Assembly: GCA_910574455.1 (NCBI GenBank)
Contig: CAJSYZ010000011.1
Coordinates: 2,960,941 to 3,024,940 of the forward strand
Origin: Trichaptum fuscoviolaceum
Taxonomy: Eukaryota; Basidiomycota; Agaricomycetes; Hymenochaetales; Trichaptaceae
DNA: 64,000 nucleotides
Direction: 5' to 3'
Part shown: positions 24,101-36,000 of the stretch, in pieces
Numbering within the stretch: position 1 is the stretch's first letter
Layout: every line of letters begins with the position of its first letter
Translations under genes and position numbers: made by a program
The notes under the pieces: generated by a model
Database searches by the model: none
What the model was told of the DNA's origin: nothing
Seen by the model: the letters and a program-made list of their open reading frames with translations, nothing else

Positions 24101-26079
24101 GGGCTTCCGATTGCATCTGGAAGCCAAATTCACGTATGAGAATCGGCCAAACACCTGCCGGGTCTAATGGTGACAATCCGAAAGAAAGAGTGCTGGCGGT
24201 CATGCGCAATTGTGATCATGAATGATACACATTGCGGGACTCTGCCGGCCTGCAAGATGACTACTGCGAAGTGGAGCAAGAACAAAAGACGTAGGATGGA
24301 GTCGAAGCAAACACTTCATCTGTGCCTGCACCGCGAATTTTGGAATGAAGCTCAAGATCCTATGCCGGCGTGTCATCTAATTTCACTGGCAATACAAACT
24401 TGCGATGCACCGTCGACACCGCGGACCTACTAGTACCGTGATTAACTTTATGCCGATGAGCGCTCGTGATCCAAAGCACTGAACATGCTGATTGCACTGA
24501 CGTCGATTTTCCTAGATTTTGATCTCATCATAACGACATCAGGTTCGCAATACCGATGAATCGTGTAGTACAGCAGAATAGGCCGCTGTGGGTAAGGAGC
24601 TGGTTTAACTTTCGCCTCGTGTTGGGGTTCACGACGTCAAATCAATTAATTTCGGGTCGAAATGGACATGTGAGGGGGCTTCGAGGACAGAAGAAACAAC
24701 TTCTCTGAGGAGAAGCTAAGTTCAGCAAATTCATGTCGTTGGTATTGTCAGAAATAGCTTCAGTCTCAAATTACCGCTACTTACAATTACTCTGCTCTCA
24801 GGCTACTGGCAAACATTTACCACCGCTGTGAGTATTCATATTAGTGTTCTTTCCGCGTTATGCCACTTTCCCCGTTAACAAATGAAAGGACTGCAGCTTC
24901 ACTTTCATCTAGGGATGGCGTAGCTGCCGTCAAGAAGACAAGGCTATACTCGTAATTGGAATACGTCTGCCTCGACGGTAATAGGGAGGCTTCCGGGCTC
25001 TGTTGCGATCGCAAACATGCATCATGACCAGGTACGGATCATGTCAGTCCGAGGACGTCCATCGATGTAGCCTTCGCTTCCTTGATTAATGGCCCCCACT
25101 TGGCCAACACAACTCACACAATGTGTTCTTGCGAAGGGATAACATGACTGGGCATCAATTCCGGATGCTCCATGGTCGCTAACATTATCGACCACACGGC
25201 GCCCCGATTTTCCAAATTAAAATCACGAAGAGAGAGAACACAAAGAAGCATGCCGAGAGTTGAAATAAGAAGTAATTAGACAAGTCGGGAAATTAGAAGC
25301 TCAAGTTCTTGTTGACGCTCCCCGAAAATAAGACAACGGGTTCCCGGGCGTCGGTATCCCTGATTGCAACTTGAAGAAGATTCACAGGCATTTCTCCCAA
25401 CTGTGCGGATTTACAGCTATGTGAGCATCTTGTCAATGCGGCTTTCCAATTTGAATATAGTAAGTTGGAGCAGAAAAGGTGAGTTGCATAAACTCCTCAA
25501 AAAGTGAATGTTCACTATACTTATGAAATCCACCGATGACAAATGTACCGTAACGGCAGAAATAGTAGATACTCAGGCTATTGGTAGACAGTCGAAAGAA
25601 GTGGGAGGAGTGAGGTGACGCCGAGCTTAGTAGGTCACAAATACTATGGCTTTCCAATACCATATAAAGTAAGTTAGCCTAACAAAGCAAACCTTAAAAG
25701 GCAGCTTGCACCAAAAGGTAGATCCCTCTTGTCAATCGAGTCTGTAATCTTGGATCATAAAGATCTGCTCTCCTTTTAAAGGCGATAATACAGTATTGCA
25801 CGAGTCTCTTCTCTTCCCCGAAGGTTATCCAACATTTAGAGAGAACTTCTAACTCACTATACTGGTTCAACAATCTTTCACTGGCAACAATATTTGAGCA
25901 AGGACTTACTTCTTGAACGCTGGGGGAGTATCTTTGAGGAGCTGGTCCGCGGACTTATTCGAGTTTTTATCAAATCGGATTATTAGGATTTCTGCAGCAC
26001 TCTTCCTTGCAGTTGTTCACACAGCCGATAGCCTGTCTTCTTATACACTAGAATACCGCTGTTTCGTGCTCACCAGTGA
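21200..26079. other. Gene-poor stretch, no supported gene
   Basis: Nearly 4.9 kb with only short, mutually overlapping frames on both strands. I saw no splice chain or family motif, and no terminal repeats of a mobile element. It may hold decayed sequence or non-coding RNA that cannot be recognised by eye. The first part (about 21200-21500) must contain the ketopantoate hydroxymethyltransferase promoter. Confidence 0.45.
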
Positions 26080-28999
26080 TCACTGTCCAACCCGAAGACC
26101 ATCAGGGTCCAGCAAACCTAGAAAACCGTAAGACCAGAGCTGGATAGCATCTGACTCTGTCCCATCCGGGGAGATGCTAGCCAGATCCGCGACCGAGAAG
26201 GTATTCGTGGTGTTGTCGAAACTGTACGTCCAGACCTCCGAGAAGAGATCTGAGAGAATAGGCATGCCGCATAATGCAACGTGTTGAAGATGTTGCTCAG
26301 TAAGCGAGGGAACGGTCGAGATCCAATGAAAACTACGCTAGAAGACGTACCATTGACACCTCCCTTGATTGATGTCCACAACCGCGATTGGGCGTCTACC
26401 ATATCCTGCACGAACGTCGCATTGGCACACCAAGCCGGCGGGTCCGCAAGAGCGGGATTAACATCCACAGTGTAATTAGAGCTATTTGAGCAGAAGCTAA
26501 GCTGTCGTGAAAGACCGCCTGCCATCAGGCCTTGCTGCCAAGACCTAAAAAGGTTCCGAATTCAGGTGAAAATCCGCTTCCCCGCACCCGATATTCAACA
26601 TTGCGGAATACGGACCAAATAACCGTACCGTGGTACGCTCCTCGGTTAAGAACCTCTATATTCGTTGTATTGCGATCATAAGCAGGATTTGCCACAACCA
26701 TGCCAATATTAGTCAATAGACCTGCATGGATGTGAAATATCGATAAGCAGCGTTCTAGCCTGTTTTCGAAATGGACCACGCACCCCGCGGATAAGAGACC
26801 AATGCCTCTACAACGCGCTGAATGAAGGGTTCTGTGACATTGTTGCCATACAATAGATTGAATCCCAAATCAGAATTTAAGACCTAACTCGAATAGCTCT
26901 TCGTAAGGTACACTAAGTACGAACTGAAAGAAATACAACCCACCTCGACCGGCGAACCATCCTCCATCAAAGAAAGAGCGAAAAATACCTTATTCCCTCC
27001 CGTTATGACATCTGTACTGGTTGCGTTTCTGAGCAGAGCCTGACTCAAATTCGCCTGTTGGACGAAATTTGACAGCCTCGATTCCGCTGTTGATGCATTA
27101 ATAGTCACCTCGAAGAAGCCCGACGCCTTTTCTTCCCAGACCTGCGCCATTGAGTCGGCTTGATCTGCCAGAGTGTCATTTCGAAAGAGGATACCAGCCC
27201 TAGCGAGGCGCGCTGTAGCTCGAAGCGATGCAGGGACGAGCACGACATTCACATCAAACGGAATAGGTCCATATCCTGTACCCTGATTACTGTCCCTCCA
27301 ATTGCCTACGGGTTGGCCAGGTCGGAAAGCCAGCAGGGATGTCACCTGTGGGTCAATGCTAAATGGAGCGGCGCGTTCTAGATTATAGTTTACCGTCCTG
27401 CATATCCTGTAAGAACTTCTGTATTCATTAACATAAATAAATAGAGATTCACCTGTTCACAAGGTCACCATAATTTCCAGTTTGAAGTGTTGCGTTACGT
27501 GCCAAAAAGGCTGCCGCCCGATCCTTGCCTTGCGGCAAGTCAAGGAAGTAATGTGCCATGGTCGGAAGCAATAAAAGGTCTGTATTGAATTGAGAATCAC
27601 CATGTAAAGACGGTAAGATGTATAACTGACCTGTGTCGATCATCTTACATTCTAGTTAGTAGGTACGTCATACAGTATCAGACAACAGATTCTCACCTTG
27701 TAGTCGTAAAATGGCTGATTCCCTAGTTCGCTTTGGTTATTGCCGATGTTAACCTAAACAAATATCAGCCTGAGATGCTAATGCTGTACAAATTCTGTTA
27801 TTAATGCGTACGAAAGAAGCATAATCGCCTTTTAGGCTTGTGAGTATAGCAAGTAAGAAGATTGCTAAAACCTTACCTATCGTCTCCTCATGACAGAGCG
27901 CTCCAGTACTGTTCACGCGCTCAATGACAGCACCCAATGCGGCCTCGATAGCATCTGACGTTAAGATAGGCATAAGCAGACGAAGAGCGATCATTGAATC
28001 GCGGCCGAAGTACTGGAGAAGATTCAGCATGACTAGTATCAGAGCAAAGGCTCAAGAGTCTCTACCGTCAAGAATCTCCACCCTCCCGCGGTGAACTTTT
28101 CCTTATACGTTAAAAAGGACACCTGTATAAGTATTAGCGGTCGAAGCTTTAAGTAGAAGTTCATGAGCTGACCTGCTGAGCGTTGGCGCTTGTTCCATTA
28201 GCTAGGCCAAGTACAGCTGTGCTCACTCCAGGACTGGTAGAATTTCCGGCAGATAAAAACAGGTCTTCAGGTGATAGTCCAGCGATAGTTGTCTCATTCG
28301 TAACAAAACGCATTTGGATGGTCCCTCCACCCTCGTCAACGAGGATATCTATAGTGGGAGGGGTGAACGTGCCATTGTTACTAGGTGTAACATTGAGACG
28401 AGCACCGGATACAGTGTTCAATACAAAGTCGGCGGTCTTGAAGGCTCCAGATGTAGTAGCATTTATCCACTGTCTGTGCAATTTGACGAAAGTTTCGTTG
28501 AAACCAGCTAACGTATAGTTGAAGATCTCGTGCATGATTCCGTCTCCCTCTACATAATCTTCAGGATATAAAATTAGTGTGCGAGTAAGAACACCGAACA
28601 TATCGTAGCCTCACCCCGCATTGCTCTTACGGCGCCAATGATGGTCACTCCGATCGAAGAGTTTCCAGAGAATTTGAGATTAGCCTGTATACCAACATTG
28701 TCGAAGTCATCCGTCGTGCTTCTGAACGTTCCGTCTTCAAGTGTGACTGTGAGCTGCTCATCGGTGTTGTTTTGGGGGATGAAGTAAGTCAGTGCGCCCG
28801 AGTTTCCTGCAGGGAGGGCCACTACAAGCCTACGAAGCTCAGATGAGCTGTTGCCTTTCGTCAAAAGGAGTTGTGCAGTTGTTGTGTTGTCGCGAAGGAA
28901 GAAATTGTCATTGTCGCCACTTGTAACCTGAAAAGATAGTCGATCCTGAGCGAACACCAGTCCTAAGTACACGGAGTAAAGTAACGCGCCAGCCCTCAT
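26080..28999 (-). CDS. Secreted six-hairpin glycosidase-like protein
   Basis: Multi-exon gene read from the ATG at 28999 to the TGA at 26080. It begins with a signal peptide (AGALLYSVYLGLVFAQ). An N-terminal beta-rich domain with many N-x-S/T sites is followed by a catalytic-like helical region. Junctions I can follow: VRAMRG-DYVEGDG, NAQQ-VSFLTYKEKF, WRFLT-YFGRDSMIAL, HEETIG-DYASF, F-VNIGNNQSEL, MIDT-DLLLLPTMAHYFL, and GGVN-DLFSEVWTYSFD. The motifs YFGRDSMIAL, HEETIGDYA, MIDTDLLLLP, WRDSNQGTGYG and DLASISPDGTESDAIQLW recall the (alpha/alpha)6 six-hairpin glycosidases related to glycogen-debranching amylo-1,6-glucosidases. Acidic residues in these motifs are candidate catalytic sites. The substrate is unknown. 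I am fairly sure of the fold class, less of the activity. Confidence 0.65.
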
Positions 29000-30114
29000 G
29001 TTGATTATTGGGCTTCAAATAATATGTTATAGGGAAGGAGTGGATTTCGAATGGCAATTTCATCAAGCGCTGCAGATTTTATACGCCGCGATGACGACTT
29101 TGTCAACTCCTAAAGAAGAGCGATTGTATTGGAATGAAGCGCTTACCGACAAGTTCTTGTGCTTGAAAGTCAGCTGGACTGTTGAAGTGGCGCGTTTCAA
29201 CTAGATGTAACTATAAATAGGAAAAACATATCAAAAAACATAGAAAACTAATTACCCTCGTTATTTCACATGTGTTCATTTTCGCCGAAGCTCTCGTGAC
29301 AAAACTCATGAATACAGATTCATAGCGTATTAGACTAGTTTGAAGGCCACGAAGACAACTTCTGCGTTGTGGTAGTTCGTGACTCAATCCTGGTCAGGTC
29401 GCTCGATTTACACGTACACTGCATTCTCTTGTGTCCACTGATGCCATATAATTATCAACATTTTCTTTGATCTTGATCCAGACAGATGAATACTCACCGG
29501 ATGGAATCACTTCGCGACTTCGCCCCTTATTCTCGTCTTCGACCATCTACTCCTTTGGGCGCCTATTTGAAATGAGGAAGTGGATTCTGGTAAAAGAGGC
29601 AGAATGAAGGTTTGTTCGTTACATGTATTGCATAACGTCAGCCCGACCGGACCATAGGCCATGGCTCTGTATACCATACTTCTACGGTCGCGGTCGCGTG
29701 CAGTGAGAGGTGAGGGATTGTCGGACGTGTTATGTATGGGCACTGGTATGGTGGTGGTTAGGAAAGAGACCACTGGTGAAGATGTTTGTGAGGGGGACTG
29801 AGATGGCGGAATTGCACTAGTCCGGACTGCGTCGATGTCGACTTCCTTCAAACCGGCAGTAGTTTGTCATGAATGAGCTTCCACCCAGGAAAGTCACGTC
29901 CAAGAGAGCAATTTCATCCGAAGCTTTAATAAATATTTCAAGAGTTTTTATTTTGGATGGTCTAAACCTGTTTCAAAGCTGTGGGATCTGGTCGGAACTG
30001 GAAAGGTTTACCAAAACAGATATAACCAACCAAGCCCTTACCGGTCGCGTAGGTCTTCGCTTTCGAAGCCGCGTATGTGGATATTCATCGCACAGAAGAG
30101 TTCATGAGGTTTAG

Positions 30115-30222
30115 AAATGGTAAGTGTAGTTTTATTGGATAGAAACAAATGTTGAATTTCGACCCGGATCGGAGTTTAAAGCTGTGCTTAAAGTTGCCGA
30201 TTCAAGTTTGGGCTTGGGCGTC
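30115..30222 (+). repeat. Uninterrupted copy of the repeat flanking the large transposon
   Basis: Contains the imperfect palindrome at 30167-30202 (CGGAGTTTAAAGC / GCTTAAAGTTGCCG). Its left part (AATGGTAAGT, then GAATTTCGACCC) resembles 32418-32465 (AATGGTAAGT, then GAAATTCGGCCC). Its right part resembles 55085-55146, sharing GCTTAAAGTTGCCGATT and GGGCG-TCT. It therefore looks like an empty-site relative of the sequence split by the transposon. Confidence 0.55.
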
Positions 30223-30449
30223 TAACATCATTGCCAAACATACATAGAACTCTTCTGCAACTAGTCAAAATCTTGCGACCAGCTTGCTTTCCTCTGCAAA
30301 CGAGTCAAAGCCTTGCTTCTGGGACGCTCAGAGGCGAACTGCTACGGACATCTTGGCTTGCTCAGGTATTCGACTTCGGTACTTTTGAAGTTCAAAGCAC
30401 ACATCAAAATTTGCCAGGACTAAAAGCATATATTCCTAGATATCCCTCG

Positions 30450-30835
30450 CCCAATGAAGGGAGGATGTGGATGCAAACCTGCGCCACGTTCAGGGGGATA
30501 ACCAGCACCCGAACTTGCCCGTCTGGGTCTTGCTGGTCGCAGGAGGACGGCCTTGGTTGCCCCAAGACCGCCACTAAACCATCCCGGCAGCGAGAGGACT
30601 CGCTGCCACCACCATCCAGGGTGCACTCTACGTACACTATAATCAACTGTCTATACATCGAAGTCTACACCTTGCCCATTCAAGGGAGGATGGGGATGTA
30701 CGCCTGCGCCAAATTGGGGAGATAACCGACACCCAATGATCTTCCTGGCGCAGGAGGACGGCGTTGGTTTCCCCGCAGCCGCCACTCAACAATCCCGACA
30801 GCAAGAGTCGGACTTGCTGCCACCACCATCCAGGG
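30450..30835. repeat. Two diverged tandem copies of a ~165-nt GC-rich unit
   Basis: Copy 1 (30450-30621) and copy 2 (30675-30835) share, in order, CAAGGGAGGATG-like starts, CCTGCGCCA, GATAACC, GCAGGAGGACGGC, TTGGTT, CCGCCACT, and the end TGCCACCACCATCCAGGG. They are separated by 53 nt. Origin unknown. Confidence 0.8.
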
Positions 30836-32467
30836 AGCGCGGGAGTGGGGAATCTTACGCATAGAGACGCTGCCGTTCCGAGAATTTCTATTTTTCTCGG
30901 AATCGACCAGGATGCTGGAGGAGATTGGGAACATGATGTGCGCCTCTCGCGCTACAGAGTCTGTAAGCACACATAATCTTGAGGCACACGTCTCCACAAA
31001 AAGTGGCTGGCACCGGAGTGTACAATGGGAGGTTAGCCCAGTACAACTCGTCAGCCTTACCGCCCTCGCACCGCCGTGACGCAGAGGACCACCTGTCTAA
31101 ACGACCGGAGCAAGCGCAACACGTAGCTGGGCTGACATGGGCCGAAGGCGTCATGCGTGTATGAACGAGCGGGGAGGGCGCACCAAGTGGCAATACTCAC
31201 TGTCCTGCCGACCGCGATGACCGGCTGACGCTCCCACCGCGATTGCGGCAGGGTTTTGCGCGGGGAGCCAGTGGTTCCTCCCTCACGAGCTGCGGGTATC
31301 GGAGGGCCATTGGCGTATATGGACGGAGCGTACTCACTTGGATGAAGGCCTCCCGGAGGCTGCGAGCCACTTGTGTCCTGTCGACCATGCGTTCGGCTTA
31401 CATCCCACGTCCCAGCCGTACCAGGACATGAGTCTCAGGGAGGAAGGCGCGGTGGCACGATACCATCCCTAAGAGCGGCGAGGGCAAGAGGGTCATTGAC
31501 GTCTTGGACTGTGGACTGCTAGCCATCCGTACTGGGATTCCAGTAGAAGAATCGGCGCGACATGGCTGATGATTGGGTCGCGTCGTCCGGTGGTGGTGGT
31601 TGCTGGTCAAGATGATGGGGTGAAGACGTGCTGGGTCGATCTTTTATGCCTTTCGAGAGGTGGCTGGGCAGCAGGTCACGTTGCTAGTGTCTCGTCTTGT
31701 TCTCGTCGTGGTTGAGACCGAAATGAGTAGCCTCAATACGCCACCTATCCACCCGCCACCTATCTGCTCTGAGGCTCGCCATCAGAAAGTCTGAACGCGA
31801 CCCTCATTCCTTAGACCTCTTTGAATCTTTGACTAGCGTCTCATCCGTGCTCTTGTTCTCAAAGAAATCGATGCTATCGATGGGACGTCCACTTTGAAGT
31901 GCGGCTCAAAGCGGTGCGCTAACCGTTATTGGTCTGCTGCCGCATTCGACGTTCCGTTCTTCCTTATTTTCACCTTGTTTTCATCTGTCCGAAAGGATGT
32001 ACTGAGCGAGCCTCGTACCCCCCGGTCTCTAAGGTCTTAACTATGTCTGGGAACGGTGCTCCTCACATCGGTATTCGCCAATGGTAAAAGTGGAGGCGTA
32101 CTTCCTGGAAGATATATCCCAGATCAACGGAACACGAAGAGCTCATCGAAAATGCTGGCAAAGAAACAAGACTTTGTGGACATCGTCGAGGACATGGACT
32201 GCTGAAAGTCAAGTATATCAAAAACGAATAGCGTAGTAGATTATCAGATAGCTGTGTAAAGCGGCTACTAGAGCCTGAAGCATACAAAAACAAAACTACA
32301 ATAGGCTTAAAACACAGCATGTCAATAATGAACATTAACATTAACACAACCGTTCCCATGCTTTGCTCAGTCTTTCATGTCGGGGGCAAGCTGGCACGGG
32401 CAGCGCTGTACATGTATAATGGTAAGTAGGTTCTTAAGCAGTTTCATTCTGAAATTCGGCCCAACAT

Positions 32468-32487
32468 CAGGGAAACTACTTTCTGCT
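32468..32487 (+). repeat. Left terminal inverted repeat (20 nt, perfect)
   Basis: CAGGGAAACTACTTTCTGCT; its reverse complement is at 55063-55082. Three further bases outside (CAT/ATG) also pair. Confidence 0.75.
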
Positions 32488-32587
32488 GAAAGTGACTTAA
32501 GCGTTACTTAAACGTCCTGAGTGACTTGAAGTCTGAATAAGGCAAACCGCACTTATTCATGCATGTCCTCCCATTATTCAGGACCAG

Positions 32588-32830
32588 TTGGCTGAAATAA
32601 GGGCGAGTTGGCTGAATCAGTGCTCTAAGTGTTTCAGGCAATCTGTACCCCAGTGCTCCAGTGCTTCAGTGCTTCATCCTTTAATTACAGCAGGAGACAA
32701 GTGTTGTAAGACAAACTGCAGTGCTCAAGAGTTCAAGTGCATAAGAACGATCCAAGTATTTCATTGCATCAGAAGTAATATAAGACAACGGTAAGTAGCT
32801 ATCAGTGCCTCAGCGTTCAAGTACATCAGT
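32588..32830. repeat. Left subterminal word cluster
   Basis: Dense repeats of TTGGCTGAA, CAGTGCTC/CAGTGCTTCAG, GTGTTTCAGG and TTCAAGTACATCAG. Similar words occur at the right end (about 54880-55010) on the opposite strand. Such arrays often serve as transposase-binding sites. Confidence 0.55.
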
Positions 32831-33061
32831 CATTTACACAAGACTAAGCATAGCAGTCACTATCATGGAACCCGCCACGACACGATTCTGAACCACTGCC
32901 ACGGGCAGTGGCAGGCCCATTTCGCTACCGTGCCTTCAATTCTGCATGTTCTTTGGCGTGCCAGTAGAAACGAAGGCTGCTCTGCGAGTCGATGGTAATA
33001 AGTTATTGAGCGCGCACGGACAGAGACGAAACGAAGAGGCTCACCAGTGAACGATTTGCCC

Positions 33062-36000
33062 TTAGAAGTCTACGCAGTCCGTGGCCGAATCCCATTTTGA
33101 AGCGTCGTCCTCCTCATTATCGCCATCTCCGCCTGGATCCTTCTCCGCGCCCTCGTCCGCGCCCTCGTCCTCGTCCGCGCCCTCGTCCTCGTCCGCGCCC
33201 TCGTCCTCGTCCGCGCCCTCGTCCTCGTCCGCGCCCTCGTCCTCGCCCTCGCCCTCAATCTTGTCAGCGCCCTCGTACCCGCTCTCACTCAGGTCGTTCA
33301 TCTCCTTTAGCATCGGCATCCTCGTCCTCTGCATCACCTTCAACATCGCTTCTATGCTCAGCTCCTTCACGCTCGTCGCTCTTATAGTCGCTCCCGTCTT
33401 CCCAATTACCAGCGCCTTCATCATACGCTTTCTCGCAGGTCGAATCTGCATCTACGATGTCAAAGTACAAGGAAAAGTCCCTGCCAGTGATACCCGATCC
33501 AACAAGTTCGGTGTTCTTTCTCGTATCGATATCTGTACTGGCATCGTAAGCTAGGAGGCGGGATCGAACCTTTTCCCAGTTTGATTCAGTGAAGAAAGAG
33601 GGATTCGACAACAAGTTAACATAGTCGTCCGTATGAGGCTGCCACAGAGCGCTAGTGAAATACCACTCAGCGCCGCCAAGTTCTTCTTTGATATTTTGCA
33701 ACCGAGCCACCTGTTTATCAATGGCAACCTTGACCTATCCATGAGAAGATCAGCGAATAAGGACAATATAAGTACTGAAAAAAATAGATACCGCTGTTGC
33801 CGCAAGGGCGAGGGCACCGATAGGCTTTCCTATGGTGTTTCTGTCCAGTATTTTATGCCGACCCATGGCCAATACAATGTGTACGGACAACACTGAGACC
33901 ACAAGGTCAGAGCAGAACAGTCCTTGCTTCTGTACATTTAGGGTCAATACATGGACACAAAATGCGACAATAAATACTCTTTTACTTACCCTCTCCATAC
34001 TATACCAGCTTTCCCATAGAAACGGTTCGGCTTTCTTCTTATCAACTAGCGTCTGCAACGTCTTCACAATTGCTTCGTTTTGCATTGACTTTGATTGTTC
34101 GCTGCTGATAAAACTCGCAACTGAATGCTCAGCTTTCTCAAACAGTTTCTTGCGCCAGCTATCAGAGCATCTCTGGGCCGCCTGAAATACAAGGATTGCA
34201 TCTCAATCTGGTAAAGGTAACTTGAAGATAACTAAGAATGACTCAACTAGAGAACAGATGTCGGCGAACTGTGTTTCGTAACTTAGTTCCACAGAATCAA
34301 ACACTTTCCCCCACAGTGTGCTGATGAACTCATTGTCCGGGTTTTGCCATGGCGTGATGGACTTTCCCACTGCGCGAAATAGTGAAGGTAATAAAATATG
34401 AGTCCAACCGGCCTGAGTACCGGGAGGGAGACACTGGTTCGTCGCCCTTTTTCTGCCTGGCACGCGAGATCCTTCCTTTCCTTCATTTCGGCCCTTGTCC
34501 TCCAGCCCCACTGATGTCTGCATATAAGTGAATCAGCAAAAATATGTCATAGAAATGAATTTGATTCGACACACTGAGCTAGTAGTCCGAGAGACTTTGC
34601 GATGACCAGGATAAGCCCCAGTCACTAACACTTCGGGTCCGGGAGTGCAGGATACTCTTGTCATTGCAAGCGACTGTGTTCGGGGTGCTAACGGCATCTT
34701 TCGACCACCGGTCTAATAAGAATAGTGAGTGAATGCTCATATTCAGAGTGTATCAATCGACCCACACTTGCTTCATTATCAGCCACCAGCGACTGCCTCT
34801 TGCGATGTGAGGTAGCGGATCCAATCTCAGACTGCAACACGTCAGAAAGCTGTTATCCATGGCAAGTGAGCAGCTTGAAAGGAAGCAATTACCGTCGTGT
34901 CGGCCACAGGCCGATAAGGAGTGTCAGAGGGTTTCCTCTTCTTACTCAAGTCCTTTTCGCCCGGTCAGAAACAAACTTAAAATGCCGGCTACCAAAGAAT
35001 TGACACTTACTGTGGCACCGACCTGTGTGTCCATGCCAGTCAACAATGACTTCTTGACCTTGACACTCTTACTAGCCTATTGAGATGGTGTAAAGTAAGT
35101 AAACATAAACATGAAGGAATCCATTACACGTGAAGGTGGAAGAATTACCACATCAACCTGGGAGTCGATGTCCGGTGGCGACTTTCTCTTTCTGTTTTTT
35201 GTGACTATGATGTCCTATTTATAGGCACAAATTAGTGATCAACCCGATGTGAGGAAGGGAACGAACAGTTGCTACAGCGGAAGTGAGCCTACGGTGCATC
35301 AACGCCCACACATACCTGTATACGGGGTTCCAAGGCTAGTGAATGCACCTTACAACCATAAATCAGGGGGAAACGAGAGAAACTGGATTAAGATGGGACT
35401 TACCGGTGCGCTGAGCTGCGAATTGGCAGTTCTCTTGTTTGCATCCTGTCCAAAGATCAATTCAGCAAGCAATGAAGGAAGGATGTAGCATGAGGATCAC
35501 TGTGCTTCACTGTCTGGCACTCACCTGTCCACCTGGTTTTGTCTCGTTGTTCTTATCCTCAAGTACGGAAAGGGATTGGTTAGTAGATTGGAAAAGGTAG
35601 GAATGATATGACGTCGCTTACCGTTGAAACCTGTGACCCGGAGAGAGTGTCGCGCAGCAACTTCCTTTTCTTTGAGTTCAAGTTGCTGCTACCTCCATCC
35701 TGTTCATTACACGACAGTTGGCAGAAAAATAATAACGAAGGGATATGATCAAACGGTCATGGGGTAACTGACGTGAATCGAACAGTAATAAGTCACACTC
35801 ACACTAGCTTGAGCCGGCCTTGTCAGCCTCCTCGGATCGCTTTCGCCCTACAAGCAAGGTATTCAGACTGCATCTGCCATTCTAATGTTCCGTCAACTCA
35901 CAATATTTGTGTCCGAATCGACAAAATGTGCTGTCTGTTGCACGCTGATTGAGCTATTCTTTACACCATGATAGCTTGCGAGGGTTATTGTTTCTCCTTC

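Larger units (their letters stand above)
29000..32465. other. Repeat-rich, gene-poor flank of the large transposon
   Basis: No gene supported. Contains the uninterrupted copy of the transposon target repeat (30115-30222) and two tandemly arranged diverged copies of a GC-rich unit (30450-30621 and 30675-30835). A GC-rich part near 31000-31600 has open frames on both strands but no recognised protein. Confidence 0.5.

Noticed and set aside
28183..28518. Plus-strand open frame of 111 residues
   Set aside because: Antisense of the glycosidase-like gene, whose minus frame has coherent motifs, glycosylation sites and splice junctions.
33081..33554. Plus-strand Ser/Pro-rich and Arg/Pro-rich open frames
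   Set aside because: Mirror translations of the 18-nt GADEDE repeat; the acidic minus frame continues a larger spliced gene.
33548..33575. Minus-strand GGTTCGATCCCGCC resembling a tRNA 3' half
   Set aside because: Stem pairing fails, and the bases are part of the accessory protein reading frame (KVRSRLLAYD).
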